The translations under genes and the position numbers were made by a program. Below the pieces are notes generated by a model. It ran no database searches. It was given only the letters and a program-made list of their open reading frames with translations, and was not told the DNA's origin. A DNA stretch of 64,000 nt, taken from Ixodes scapularis (taxonomy: Eukaryota > Arthropoda > Arachnida > Ixodida > Ixodidae). Of this stretch, positions 1-12,894 are shown piece after piece. The stretch is from assembly GCF_016920785.2 (NCBI RefSeq), contig NW_024609839.1:24057085-24121084 (forward strand), in the 5' to 3' direction. Numbering within the stretch: the first letter of the stretch is position 1; each line of letters begins with the position of its first letter.

Positions 1-2519
1 AAAAATATGCTAAGAAAACACATTTTTGAAATTGTGTTTTTTGAAGATTGGCAGGTACTTATCATCTTGTCCTGAAGGATTTTTTAAAAATAAATCTCTC
101 ATCTTGAAATATTGTCCTGGAAACAAAGTAAAATGAGTCTGGATGTTTTTTTATGTTATTTTCGAGTGAACTATTTACACCCCTTACTATTTTATGGAAG
201 TCATATCTCCACTTGCACATGTCTAATCTTCATAATTTTTTCTTTCTCTGGTAGGTGTATGTGTGATATGTACAACAAGGGTACAAATATATATAAGGGT
301 ATCAGGCTTTTTTTAGGTGCCTCTTAGGCATCGTGCAATAAATCATCTTGAAACTGGAAAGTTCAAAAGTGTCATAAAAAGTTTATAAAGCATCCTAGAG
401 CTCGCATATATGCCTTATTGGATTCTGCATACCGTTTAGTTCACTGATATATGCTTATTTTTATATATTAGTATTCAGTTTGTCTTAATCCTTCCCATAA
501 TCATAGCAAAGGAAATTTAAATATTAACAAAACTAATTAGGTTAGATCAAAACCAAGTACATATGTGTAGTCAGGTTGTAATGGGAAATAAGCTATATAA
601 ATTTGATTTGAATTAAATCAGAAGTTATATAAAAAAAGCTTTAGAAGCAGTTTTCCCCTAAGAGAATGATGAAGCTGCTACAATCTCCGAGCACGCACAA
701 CAACCTACCTTTTTATTGACGCCATGTGTGTCTCAAAGCTGCAAGCTCCAAGGCACACATGACAATCTACCTTCTACTGACGCCTTGAGCAGTGGTGGAA
801 AATCTCTTTATATTTGTAAATAAGTATGCCTTTTTAACAAAGAATGTGTTACGTACGCAGGTTAGAAGACGACGAAGCGAAGGCTGAGCTCGGACTTCTC
901 TTTATAGCGGGCTTTGGGGCTGGTTCATCTCAGACTGTATCCATCACTTTACGTCCTGTATACATAGCTGAGTAAACCCATCAAAAAACAATGTATTAGT
1001 AATGCCTGGCTCAACCGGCATGTTTTGTCCACATACCATACCAGAAGTACACATGAAGCAAACTGCTGCTGCAGTGTGACGTAAAAGAGTTGGTGTAAAC
1101 AGTGCACCCACCAACTAGGGCTGCCACAGTGGTATGGTTCATCAAGAAATGCACAGAGACTCCACTTCCTATTAGGACACAACATGTACAAAGCATGTAC
1201 ACCAGAAACAGCCATGATTAAAATCTGAAAGATGGATATCTCCGAAACTGCAGGTATGGCTCTGCCTGAGCAGTTGCTCTCCTCCACCAGACTGCTGTCG
1301 TTTACAGGCGGCGACCCCAGGATGCGGTGTATTTCCCAGTAGAAGGGCCAGCTGATCCCACCAGACTCGATGGTAGTGCAGTTCCTCTGGTGTTTTCTAG
1401 GGAATTAAATTGCACTGAATGGACAGGTTCCTGGTGAAAACCTTCAGAATATGTGAAATTAGTCGTATAACTGAAATAAGTGTTAAAGCGATTTTGGTAT
1501 GGGGATGTGCACATATTATGTTAATTGTTCTCTACCGCTAACATACGAGGTTGATGACATCTTCAACTTCAACTTTATTGTTTCTCTCCAGGGGAGAGGG
1601 GAAGGAAGAAAAAAAAAGCAGACTGTTGTCGCTTGACAGAGTTTCTCCTCCCCACCAGCAACGAGAGAAACTATTTTACATACTAGTGACCCGTAGAACA
1701 AGGTTTACATAGGATCAAAACACACAACATATAAAAAAAAGAATTGGCGTACATCACAAACATTTCTTGCAGGTTGGAGGTCCCATCAAGAATAGGCACA
1801 AATAACACTAGAGAAACAGTAAACGAATATCCTTTCTGCTCAAACTCATCAAATCCGTGCCCAGTCTATGTGTTTCGTTTTTAACATTAGGCAACGAGTA
1901 CTGCAACATCTGGAGGCCGTAGCCTGTTCTCAAGCGAGGCGTTGACCTTGTGTCAACACAACGGCCTGCATGTGCAGGCACTCTCCGCTTCATATTGGCA
2001 ATTGATAGAAAAACAAGTTGATTTTGCCTTACAGACGTTTGATATGTTAAAAGTTTATAATTATAATGCTCTGTAATTGGAACTATGGAACTATGTGAAG
2101 GTTTTTGAAAAGTTTTAATGTGTGAGCATTGAACTTCACATTGCACATAATTCGAATTATTCTCTTCTGGAGAACATGCAAGTGATGCATATTTGTAACC
2201 TTTGTGCTACCCCAAACAAAGAACAAGGAACCTCTTTCTGCCGCATCACATATCACTACGTACGAGGAGCTAGATGGAGTTGCAATCATTGATAATGTTG
2301 CATTGCAATAATTGTGATAAGCACAGACCAAGCCTCATGTAAGTAAGTGTTTATTCTCCTTGCATGTCAAGTTTGAACCATTGATAGATATCTAATGCGT
2401 CGTTCCACCCATGGTGGGTTAGCGAGCGGTGAACGAGTTCTTAAAGACCGACCAACGAAACCATTTTCCGCAAGGTAGGAAAATCACAAGGTGGTATTGC
2501 TATCCTGCAAAGTCGCAAC
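1..2519. other. AT-rich non-coding stretch, nothing firm recognised
   Basis: I find no convincing coding region on either strand; the open frames are short, out of context and mostly start at non-ATG codons. A segment near 845-1306 has some LTR-like character (begins TGTG, ends ACA, followed by GGCGGCGACCCC) but no matching flanking duplication, so I do not annotate it as an LTR. Confidence 0.5.
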
Positions 2520-4990
2520 AACGTGCAGAACCGCAAAGTGCTTAACCACGCAAGTGTATAACTTTAACAGAGCCGATGACGTCAGTATTTTGCGACCATT
2601 TAGAATTACAACTTTCTTCTCTAGAGGGTGTGGAAGACTTAAATGAACTATGGAATCAATTTAAAAGCGTAGTGTTCTTCTGTCTGGATAGATTCGTTCC
2701 AAAAAGGGTTAAGCGCGTGGCTAGACAAAACCCGTGGGTTACCCGAGAAATAATTCAACTCAAACGTAAGATAGCCCGCAGCCGCAAGAAAAAAACTCGT
2801 AATACTACACTTATTCAAGAACTATCGCGTACCCTGAAATGTAAACTAAAGGACGCAAAGGAAAAGTATTTTTCAGAATCCATGCTTCAATTTATGAGGA
2901 CATCACCACAAAAATTTTGGCGTCATCTCGCGCCGTCACGGGTGGGTGTGGAATATGTCACCGATAATGACCGTATCATTACTGATCCCACCAAAATGGC
3001 AAACGTATTTAATAATTTTTTTCAATCTGTTTTTGTAGATAGTAAAAACACACATAAAAGCGTTGAAGAGACAAGAAGCGCGCGGCTCTCGGCTATGCCA
3101 GATCTGATTACCTCTGAGCAGGGTATTTTTGCTTTACTACTAGAGATCGACACAAAAAAATCACCGGGACCAGACGAAATTCCCAACGCGGAGTGGGTGT
3201 CCAAGTACCTATTTGTTATTTTCAGTAAAAGTTTAGAGCGCCATCAAGTACCTTCGGACTGGCTGACAGCGAGAGTCGTACCAGTGCACAAATCGAGAGA
3301 TAAGCATTCAGTTAAAAATTATAGGCCAATATCGCTGACGTGTGCTTGTTGTAAGATACTTGAGCATATTGTGTCTAAGGAGCTGTATAGGTTTCTTGAA
3401 GATTCAAACATATTTTTTTCTAACCAACATGGGTTTCGAAAGTCACTCTCGATTGTAACACAGCTTGCTGAAACTGTACACAACTTTGCCAAAGCTGTTA
3501 ATAATAGAGGGCAAATTGATGCGATATGTTTGGATCTATCAAAGGCCTTTGATCGGGTGCCTCATTTTGAACTTATTCATAAATTACAAAACCTGGGGGT
3601 AAATGAAAACATTGTTTTGTGGATTAAAGCCTACCTCACAAATCGAATACAGTATGTGCAAGTAAACAAAAAGAATTCAGCTATTGTAAGTGTACCCTCC
3701 GGCGTTTCCCAGGGGTCTGTATTGGGGCCCGTATTATTTTTGTGTTATATAAACAACATTACGGAAAAAGTAAGGCCGAATGTTGCTGTTCGGTTGTTCG
3801 CAGATGACTGCTTGTTGTATACAAATGTTTCTTGTCACCATGATCAGGTACAGTTAAATTACTCTTTACAGCAAGTACAAGAATGATGTAAGCAATGGAG
3901 AATGAAAATTAATCGTTACAAGACAGTCTTTTCTGTGATAACTAACAAAAAGAAAAACATTCTTCCATTTGTGTACAAATTTGATAACCAACCTTTGACT
4001 AAATTTTCTCAATTTAAATATCTGGGCGTTACAATATCGTCTGGTCTAAGCAAGCTGGAACGCACATATTGACAACATCTGCTCCGCAGCCAAAAAAAGC
4101 TCTGGTTCCTTAAGCGCAACCTTAAGTATGCTCCACCTGAAACGAAATTAACTGCAAACAAAACGTTAATACGGCCAACTTTAGAATACGCTTCTGTTAT
4201 CTGGGATCCTTTCAGAAGTTACCAAATAAGCAAATTAGAAAGGGTGCAAAGAATGTCTGCTAGGTTTGTACTGTCGAAGTATTGAAGAACCGAATCAGTA
4301 AATGAAATGCTTAAACAGTTAAGTCTTCCCCTCCTTTCTGATCGCCGGAAAATAGCTCTTTTAAAATTCCTATTCCCGTTGAGAAATCAAATGTTTAACC
4401 TTAATACAAGTAACTATATAACGCCCCGTGTATCTAGGCATCTAAGAAATACTCATCCATGTCAAATAAATTTAGAGAAACCAAATAATGATACCTATAA
4501 GTATTCTTTCTTTCCAAGAACTATATCAGAGTGGAATAACCTCCCCGAAGAAATAGCACTAAGTGATACCCTAGCTTCTTTTGAAACATGCATTTCTAAA
4601 TTGTATACTCAATACTAACGAACCTTTCCCTCTGGCACTGGATAATTTTGATTATATGTTTTTGATACTTAAATGGATTGGGACTTCCGTGACTCCATTT
4701 ATTATCTGCTCATGTGTTCTTGTTGTTGTTTTTTTATCAGCCTTTGTTCAATGTTGTTTTTTGCGTGCTCAGCAGCGTACGCTCTTGTAAGTTTTAGCAC
4801 TGAGAAGATATTATACGTAAAAATGTTTTTGTTGTGTATTCAGTGTGATTTACCAAAATAGTGTACTCTTGTCTTTCGTGAGTTTTAGTGTTCAAAAATG
4901 TGCCTTCATATGTACTACTTAGTGTTCTATTTTGTATATCTGTTACACTCCTGTAACAGCCCCTACAAGCTAACAATATTAAAAAAAAAA
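2520..4990 (+). pseudogene. 5'-truncated CR1/L2-like non-LTR retrotransposon, reverse transcriptase and C-terminal region
   Basis: The longest frame (ATG at 2576 to 3886, 436 aa) holds the linker and most of a LINE reverse transcriptase. It has the fingers motif YRPISLTCACCKILE, the palm motif LDLSKAFDRV, the thumb-side motif PSGVSQGSVLGPVLF, and the catalytic box as LFADDCLLY near residue 411. A TGA at 3884-3886 ends this frame. The reading continues in other frames through the post-RT region (KYLGVTIS near 4018, RPTLEYASVIWDP near 4172-4210) to the family-typical tail in an open frame at 4307-4618 (SFFPRTISEWNNLP). The AP-endonuclease domain is absent, so the copy is 5' truncated, as is usual for LINEs. 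Upstream bases from about 2520 still read as linker in shifted frames. An A-run at about 4981-4990 may mark the 3' end. It is dead: at least one stop and several frameshifts. Clade assignment is from motif memory. Confidence 0.85.
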
Positions 4991-6758
4991 TATTCCTGAA
5001 ACTGCGTCATGTGCAGCATCCCAGTCGCCCAGGTTCCAAACAACTGAACGCCAATGGTCAGACATCCCCCTGACCAGTGTAAGGACTTCCTCCTGGGTGA
5101 AAGGATTGATATGTTGCAGTAGAAAAGCTACCATCGTCAGGAACCGCACAAACAGCGATGAGCATCAGAACTTGTGCAAGCGTGCGACACACGGAAACAC
5201 TCCGGCAAGGGGCTTTGAACTGAACGGACGGTGGGCCTAGTTCGCAGTCTCTTATTAATGCTTTTGGGTAATTAAACTAACTATGAATTCTTGAACATAA
5301 CAATAAATTATGATCTATGGTGGGCCAGCCATAGAAAAGACTTTCTAAATAAATGGGAGGCATGCAAAACACCTTCTAGTGCAAAGAGGTAACAGGTTAA
5401 ACCAATGTTTCAGGTTGGTTACACTGGTAATGTGAGGAGTCACGGGCTATGAATCCAGAAGCTTTCTTTTGAAGAGATTCAATACTAGCTGTCAGATATG
5501 CTGGGAGAAAATGCCAACGTACGAAAGGAAAGTTGGCAACTGGTTGACTACAGAAGGAACTTTCATAGACGAGACCGGAAATGCTGATGGAAATCCTGTT
5601 CAGATTGACATAGAAAACATACCACTCTGCAAATGCTCTCTTCATGATTCACCCAATGACTTCAATGGCAGTTTTGACATGTATGCCACGAGGAACCTAA
5701 GATAGAAGGAGACGACCCAACGACGAGGGAACAGACACGCTGCAGCAGGGTCGCTCAAACAGCAATGATGAGGAGAGCGATTTAGAGTTATGCGACAAAT
5801 CCAGTGGCCACGGCAACTCGAAGTGGGCACCCTAGGGTGCAGACACAACAAACCGCCACACTATGTACCACGGAAGGACACCCAGAGTGTTTGACTTTCA
5901 AGCGCTGATGCAAGTCACTGTACAAACTGCGCTATATGAGGCTTTGCAAGGGGTGGCCTAGGTTCTTCAAACAACCCAGACACCACAGCATAGCCAACTA
6001 AGGGAGGCTTCAAGCACTACAGATAGAATGACCACGGCAAGCTCCCTGCTTGTGCCCACCTACAATCCACCGTCGGATGCCCAGCCCCTACAGTGAAAAA
6101 TATGGCTCAACAAAATGACCACTTAGCTGCAGCCTACGGATGGAGTAACTAGCAAACAACCTGTTTCACTCTCGAAAAACTTCACGGCATCTCCAAAAGT
6201 AAGACAGATTGACCACTGTCCAACGAACCTGGAACAAATAAAAGGCAGAAATGAAGTGCTTGGGAGAAGAGCGTGTTGGTTTAAGTCATGGATGAAGAAA
6301 GAATAAAACAATTAAAACAGGGACAACAGGAAGAAGGCCTTCTCATCGGTATCAAATTTGCTGCAGAATGAGTGCACAATGAGAAGAAAAGGTAACAATT
6401 ACATACTTAAACGATCCATTGAGCCCTGACAAACTGTAAACTACCCACAGAACTGGTAGTCCAGGGCTGCACCGTTTGGTCCAAAAATGATAAATGTCTC
6501 AACCAGAACAAAAAAGCAATCAGTTCTGCATGCACTACGTTAATCACAGAAAAAGTATGGTGGCATCTTGTACTACCAGAGCATGCAATGGCCCAGCGCG
6601 CAACTGCAGCGACAAAGACGCGCTGCAGTTGCTTGTTCGGCCGTTAGAGCGATCGGAAAATACTCCATGCCATGCACACCGGTGTTCCTGCTGACTGCGA
6701 TTAAGGTAGTACGCACACGTACAGAATTGTGCAGGTTTCTCAAGTTTAGAAGCGTGAT
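4991..6758. other. No recognisable gene; 3' flank of the THAP-transposase relic
   Basis: Only short frames are present. A minus-strand frame at 5397-5645 faintly resembles a post-RT segment of a LINE, too weakly to call. This interval lies downstream of the last recognised exon of the minus-strand THAP-transposase relic and may hold its 3' untranslated sequence. No terminal inverted repeat was identified. Confidence 0.4.
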
Positions 6759-6916
6759 CTATGCCTTGCGATGGGCGTCCTCCAGCTGTGGTTTCACGCC
6801 ACACTTGCTGCTGAGAGTGTCATGGGACTGCCGGTAAGCAGCCTTCTCGGCAATGGCGTAGGTGGGCCACCGAACCAAGCACCCCAGCACAGCTTCGATC
6901 AGCTTCTGCACATAGT
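6759..6916 (-). pseudogene. THAP-transposase relic, last exon
   Basis: The acceptor TTTCGCAG precedes ACTATGTG; the exon reads DYVQKLIEAVLGCLVRW onward and ends at TAG (6761-6759). Its phase joins exactly to the previous exon, where a lone G before the donor GTGAGG completes GAC (Asp). Confidence 0.75.
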
Positions 6917-7122
6917 CTGCGAAACAAAAGTAGTGTGAAAAACCATTATGAGCTGTACATTGCTATTTTCTATGCATTGATTTTCTCCTATCTAAAGTAG
7001 CAGCTGAAATGTTTTAGTTTGACCTCTTTTCATTGCTTAGAACACAACTTTTGTATTGAATACTTGCATTCATGATCACAACTTTATGAATATTATAAGG
7101 GGCTTAAAACTCTGATCCTCAC

Positions 7123-7268
7123 CATATGCGACCGCTTCTTTGGCAGGCACAACAGTCCATCGCCTGTCCGCCTTGGAGCACTTCTGATGGAACCTTGGGT
7201 TTCCATCTTCGTCGATCAAGACGTCCCTGTCCGCATTATGGTTGAAGTGCAGGGCCGCAATGTAGGTG
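7123..7268 (-). pseudogene. THAP-transposase relic, penultimate exon
   Basis: The acceptor TTTTAACTGCAG and donor GTGAGG bound an open exon reading TYIAALHFNHNADRD and ending KEAVAY. It joins in phase to both neighbouring exons. Conserved His and Asn residues (ALHFNHN) match what I recall of the family's C-terminal region. Confidence 0.75.
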
Positions 7269-7365
7269 CTGCAGTTAAAATGTGAACATATCTAAATGGC
7301 TGTTTTCAAAATAATGACAAATATTTTGCACTTGCAGTTACATTGTCTAGTTCTATTTTTCTTAC

Positions 7366-7536
7366 CGTGCTAGCATTCCCTCGTAGAGGAACTTGCTCGA
7401 CTTTGGGGCAAAGTGGATCAAGACTGCATGAAAAGCTCTAGTCTAAACGTCTGGTCCTTTGGCGACAGGAATGGGATGTCCCTCAGGAGGTGGGGTGCCA
7501 TCAGTATAGCTTCCAGCTTCTTGAATGTCTCAGTGC
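7366..7536 (-). pseudogene. THAP-transposase relic exon with a frameshift
   Basis: The exon starts after GTGCCCAG and reads TETFKKLEAILMAPHLLRD. It runs into a stop near 7430 and continues in another frame as HAVLIHFAPKSSKFLYEGM up to the donor GTAAGA. One small indel therefore separates the two halves. Both halves fit the family, so this is a decayed exon rather than two exons. Confidence 0.72.
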
Positions 7537-10085
7537 CTGGGCACTTTCAAAGCAGAACTTTGTTATGGAAGCCATCAAAAAGTAGTAAAGTAAAACCAAT
7601 TATTTCAACATTGGTACTCGTGTTAGGGAAGAGATATTTCATATAGAATACAAAGTAACTTACAGCTAATGCACTTCATATAAAGTAGGAACTACAGTAA
7701 GTAAAGTGTTCCTTAAGTAATATGAATTAAAAGTATTGGACGGTGGTCCTTAAACCAGTTGCAGTCACGCCTTGTTCATATGAACAGCTTGTTTTCTCCA
7801 AAAACGCTGTTTATGAAGTGACTTATCCACAATAACGAGACAAAAAATGCGTGTATTTACCCAGTTCGTCACCAAAAGCTCTGTTTATATTTTGGGCATT
7901 TACATAAACAGAGATAAACAGTCATATTAATTGGACACGACTTTCTGCTGAATGCATGAACTGTGCCTTATTTCAATGGAGCCCTGCCCAACCTAAACCG
8001 AACCAACAGCTCCATGACTCAGTACAATGGGACAGGCTGAGCAGGGGAGGCCACTTGTTGAGGCTGATTACTGCAATTTTACTGGCTTTAGTATATGCAC
8101 ATCTCCACTCCCTCACTCACCTGGCCATGGATAACTGCCAAAAACTGTCAGCTAGTGGATGGCTCATTCAGTAATCAGTTAACCTTTTTCCGGGGCTGTG
8201 CAAGTCGCAGAACATTTTTCTGGAAAAGCACTGCTGTATTTCCCAGCAGCAGCTATCATCACTCTTGTTATTGGGGGAGTACCTTCCCCCATTTTAGCTG
8301 GTTCAATGAGTGGCTGGTTAGGCTTTCACCAGGACAACCATCTCACGAGATCAAACACCAGTAATTAGGATGACTGCCAAATTACTTGCAAATCGGAAGA
8401 AGATGTGATACATCGAAGCTCGGGCCACCGTATCAGCGTGATTGAAGTGATTCAGTCAACATGACCGGCAATAGATCATATGTGAAACTGCTTGGTGGTC
8501 TGGCAACACCGTGTATGCAGCCATCTTGGTAGCATCAAGTGTCTTCAGTTTCGGTTTCTCAGCATTTCCAAGGCATGGACGCTTGGCCACTAGGTGTGAT
8601 TCAGAAACTTTATTGTTTTCTGACTTCCGATCACCCAAAGTGGGCAAAGCACTAGGCTGTCATGCCTTTCATCTCTGAGAGCACTTCTAAGTCTTTTTTT
8701 CAATGCAAATACCAATGAAGTTGTTCTGTTTCCAGGTAGACTGCTCCACGCCAATACATGCAATTCAAGGTTAGCTTTTTTTTTTAATGGTTATTGGCGA
8801 AGGTTTTTTTTTTGTAAAGCTTTGTTTTTTTTTAGAAAACTGTGCCCTAAACAATATTTTTTAGGCGTTGCAAAGAGCTCAAATTGGTTTCAGATAGCAT
8901 TGACCTCAAGCACGTGCAGTTGACGGATGTTGCGCTATTAATCAAGATTTGTTCAACCGTGGCAGAATAACTGCTCTAACTTTCTCAAAACTACTGACCG
9001 AGCTACTTTGCACTAAACAATAATTTTACCTCAACTACAACACCCCCCCCCCCCCCTCGGTCAGAAAAAAGAACAAAAAAAAGATTGTGAAATGAAGGTG
9101 GCACCACCCATGTGGCTTCATTCGACGTCTGCAATGCAAGTTTTCGCGACCGCCAACATCAAAGTTATAGCCACTGCGATGAACCTAAGTTGAACACCAC
9201 ATTCGATGTAATTGAACATGGCGTTCAACCAAAAAGACAGCAGAATCCCATCTCTGTGAGTGTTGAGCAAACAGATACGTCGTCCGTGTCTGTTGTGTTT
9301 TCTTTTCTACATGACCAGTTTTTAGATATTCAAGAATATTACATCAACAAACTCTCCTAGCTGTTTAATTTTAGAGGTGTTTTACAAACCTCGTGTGGTG
9401 ACGCCAGATCAAATGTATAGAAATCGCTGCAAAGCAATGAAATTGTTTTCTGGCTTTCTAAAGTAATTAATTTTTTTTTGTTAAGTATGCGACATTAAAA
9501 TGAGGGCTCTCTGGTGCTTTTAGCTTTTGTTGTTCACTGTTAACCATACACATCTTCAATTATGATTAGTGGCATAAAGTATTAAAACTGTCATCCTTTT
9601 GCCTTGCTTAACAGCCTTGGTCTCGTCCGCATACATTGAGCTGTTTGCGCACCAAGAAAAATGCAAACTGACACTACAACGTTAAAAAAAAAAGGTTCAG
9701 AAACCAATTTGGTACAAGTTCGTGAAAAGATTAGGGCCCAGTTATAGTTGTCAACGGCTTCACGCCGCGTGATAACATGCACATGTTTCTTCGCGTTGTC
9801 ACCGATTGTTTTTGTCAAAAGCTGCGTCTCGAGTAACAAATAAAAATAAGAAAAAAATTGGGAACCCTGTTCATGTTCGCGGTATGCACAAATCAAAGGT
9901 TTATCGCTGCATCCGCAGCAGAACGCAGCAACGAGTTGGCATCGCATCTCTCGCTTGAAGTGCGGTCGCTTGTTTACATGGCGTCTTTGCCGGTCGGGTC
10001 ACTGGTTTCGTTTTCTCGCCGCTACCAAGATGGCGGACGTGGTTCTCGGCATGCTACTGATGACACTCTACATTTCGCATATGGT
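7537..10085. other. Intron of the THAP-transposase relic
   Basis: No additional gene is recognised. A C-run at about 9041-9057 and several T- and A-runs are present. The open frames here lack any domain motif I recognise. Confidence 0.4.
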
Positions 10086-10097
10086 CTATTGCAGTTA

Positions 10098-10268
10098 GCA
10101 GCAGCACAGCTAACCTTTGTTTTTTTTTCTAATTTGTCGATCTTATTAGGACTCCATACCACATTCGCATACTCCAAAATAGGATGTATCATTGTTTTGT
10201 AAGCAGTTAACTCTGCGGCTCTGGCAGCGTTCTTTAGCTTCCATCGTATGAAGCATAGACTCCGATAT
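10098..10268 (-). pseudogene. LINE fragment, post-reverse-transcriptase region
   Basis: On the minus strand this reads SLCFIRWKLKNAARAAELTA followed by YKTMIHPILEYANVVWSPN. That is the thumb/post-palm signature of CR1/Jockey-like LINE reverse transcriptases (compare RPTLEYASVIWDP in the LINE near 4.2 kb). Only about 55 residues remain and both boundaries are unclear. It sits in an intron of the THAP-transposase relic, in the same orientation, immediately beside an exon. Confidence 0.65.
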
Positions 10269-10329
10269 GCCTAAGATATGCTTTACAAAGTACTTCAAGG
10301 ACTCTCCAAACAAACTGGGTAAAACTTGC

Positions 10330-10572
10330 CTTCCTCGAGCCAAAGATGATCAGAGACCTTGCCGTGTTCACAGGCTGGGTGTAGGGGATCAGGGTGCTCG
10401 TGGACATTGATCATGTGCCTGATCAAGGACACCCACTTGGCCAGGACGAGCTTGCCATCCCCATCACTCGTGCGAGCACAGCAGTGGAGGTGCCGGATGA
10501 TGGTTTTGATCCACTTCAGAAGCACACTGTGCTTCGTTGCTCGGGCCACAGCGACAATCTTCTTGTTGACAC
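10330..10572 (-). pseudogene. THAP-transposase relic exon with a GC donor
   Basis: The acceptor TTTTTAG opens an intact exon of 243 nt that reads VNKKIVAVARATKHSVLLKW and, further on, DHLWLEEG. It ends at a GC donor (GGCAAGT), and the remaining G joins GC of the next exon in phase (Gly). The histidine/cysteine-bearing stretch HPDPLHPACEHGKVSDH is consistent with the family. Confidence 0.75.
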
Positions 10573-10887
10573 CTAAAAACCAGTGTATTTAACTTATAAG
10601 AACATGTTATCGAGTGCACAATGGCAAAACCACGGTTGTTGGATGGCTCTGGTTTTGAAACTTTTGCTATGCTCTCGGAGAGCTTTGTCTGGGAAGAACT
10701 CAAGCACCAAAAACATGTTATGGTTTATGGATGTTGCTGTTGTTGGTGCAAGTGTTTTGGTGCAAGATCAGTAATGGCCATACTCTGCCAAACTAAATAC
10801 ATTAAAGAGCGTAAGTAAGAGTGCACTATGACAGTAAACAGGAATACAGCTAGAGTTCCGCATTTTATGATAAATCAGATTTTCTAA

Positions 10888-11130
10888 TAGATCCGATCAG
10901 TGGCTGAATGGGCTAGAGCCCACTCGGCCACCGATCGGGGTCGAACCCAGGTATCTTGGGTTCAATTTGACCCCTGCCCGTTTCGATCTGGATAAGCATC
11001 GTACCGGCGTGCGGTCGTGCATCACTACTGCATGGTGCACATTAAAGACCCCAGACTAGCGGTTGTACTGTACTGGCCAAATTGCTCATCTACAACTGAC
11101 AGACAAGTCGCACGTTGAGGCTATTTCCTT
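10888..11130 (+). repeat. tRNA-derived SINE, copy 1
   Basis: The head reads as a degraded tRNA (GATCAGTGGCTGAATGGGCT, an A-box-like region). It is followed by the body shared with the copies at 12.9 and 20.1 kb: TTTCGATCTGGATAAGCATC, GTACCGGCGTGCGGTCGTGC, TTAAAGACCCCAGACTAGCG and ATTGCTCATCTACAACTG. The B-box region is damaged. No target duplication was found. Confidence 0.75.
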
Positions 11131-11605
11131 TAGTTTGTAGAAACATACAACAGAAAAACACAGGGAGGTAAAAATATTGAGGATTCGGATACACCCAACA
11201 ACTCAAATTGTGGGGGCTACCAGTTGTAAAAATTTTATTGGTATTTATTTTTTTGATTGAATTGCGAGATATTGAACGCTTAGCACTAAAACGGGGTATC
11301 CTTCTTACGACAAAAGTCGAACATGTCTGGCCTGTCCAGCCACTCAGCATCTGGTCTTACAGTTGGACAAGTATCTTTCCTAGACATGCAAATGTCTTCT
11401 AGTGGCCTCCATTTACTGCAGGCAGTCTCTATGCACCTATTTGCAAAGTTCCTTGTCCCATCCATGTTGACAGGGGTGTGAAATTCAGGTAGGCTTCTCA
11501 GTAACGGCATGCGTTGACCAGACAGAAGCTATCTGCTGATTAAGCTAAGGAATATGTGTCCCTCTCAAGACTAAAGTAAAGTAATACGCCTCGCAAGTGG
11601 CCTCA

Positions 11606-12838
11606 TTTTCGTCGTCTGCGCATGAGAAAGGAAGTGGCGGTGACGTCAGAACGCCGAGCCCTGATTGGCTGATCGCGACCCCCTATCTGAGCGTCGTCTG
11701 CTCCTTTGCAACGTCGTCTGCTCGCAACATCGTCTGCGTCTCTCTTACCTTTCCTCTTTACGAGCGAACTCGACTTCGCCTTGCAGAGAGGGCAGACGAA
11801 GTAACTCGAGCGGTACGCTGTTTTTGTCTAAAACCTAGCAGACGTGCATCAAGGAGGGAAGTCAAAGGACTCACTGGCGAGGTGTTCCGAGGCGCCGAGG
11901 TTTGTTTGCTAAAACCGAGAGGTGAGCGTGTTAGTGTCCGCAAGTTCCCTCCCAAATACTTTTTCCTTCCTTTCGTGTGCGGCGAGACCCCTCACTCTTT
12001 AACGGCGTCGGCGGGTTGGCGCAGTTAACGTCGTCTGCTTTTCGTCTGCTAGTCAAAGCGATGGCTGCTTTACCTTACCTGCGTTTGTCGGAGATTCACC
12101 GCTTTTTCACCGGCGAGAGTCACCGTTGCCTCGGGAAACAAGGAGATAACAAGAGGAAGAAATTGACCTCTTAATCTAAAATTGAGGTCAGCGATTAAAG
12201 TATAGTACGGGAAGGGTTCATAAGGGTCGCGCGGGCATATTTCATTCAGCACGCCAGCCGGTCGTGGGCAGACGGTCGCCGAGTCGCGGAGTGCCGGCTA
12301 GGCCTAACTGCTGGCTCTCTTGGTCGCGTTCGGTGGAATCGTGGCCGTTGGAGCTTTCCCCGGGTGTTTGTGGATCCAGCATTCTTGTTCGTCGTGGTCT
12401 GTTTCAAGTACTTTTTACTTTTTTTCTGGCTGCTTGAAGTCGACGCGTGAGAAGCGCACGTAAAAAAATAAACGTCCGTGGGTCGTCGCGACCGCGACGC
12501 TGTCGGCCATGCTGATTTGATCGTAAGAAGTGCGTAAGACAGCTTCGGAGCTGTCGTGGGATTTCGTTGTAACCTGCGCAAAGCTTACGAAAATTTCGTT
12601 TCGTGAATACGAATTTGTTAAAAGTTTTGTCTTATGCACGTTTTTGGCGTAAGATCGTTTCGTGAATCTGGCCTCTGCACTTCCGAAAGTCGCAGGAAAG
12701 GTAAGAGAGACGCCGACGACGTTGCGAGCAGACGACGTTGCAAAGGAGCAGACGACGCTCAGATAGGGGGTCGCGATCAGCCAATCAGGGCTCGGCGTTC
12801 TGACGTCACCGCTACCCCTTGCGCAAGAAGCAGACGAA
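11606..12838. mobile_element. 1.2-kb element with long inverted repeats of about 140 bp
   Basis: The outer segment at 11606-11755 is repeated in inverted orientation at about 12697-12838. Both arms contain GCGGTGACGTCAGAACGCCG (last bases vary), CCCTGATTGGCTGATCGCGA and iterated CGTCGTCTGC. The interior is GC-rich with no recognised transposase. Arms of this length suggest a foldback or Mutator-like non-autonomous element. A short similarity between flanks (CCTCGCA and CCTCCGCA) is too imperfect to claim as a target duplication. Confidence 0.75.
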
Positions 12839-12894
12839 CTTGCCCTCCGCATTGTGTTGTGTGTATACCGGGAGTTAGTCAGCCCGAATGGGCA

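Noticed and set aside
949..1287. 112-aa minus-strand open frame
   Set aside because: No motif, no splice context, composition of random AT-rich sequence.
845..1306. Possible solo or 5' LTR (TGTG...ACA followed by GGCGGCGACCCC)
   Set aside because: No matching short duplication at the ends and no adjacent gag/pol; the ends were chosen by eye.
5397..5645. Minus-strand frame faintly like a LINE post-RT segment
   Set aside because: Only a short stretch (SIESLQKKASGFIARD) resembles it and the flanks do not support a LINE.
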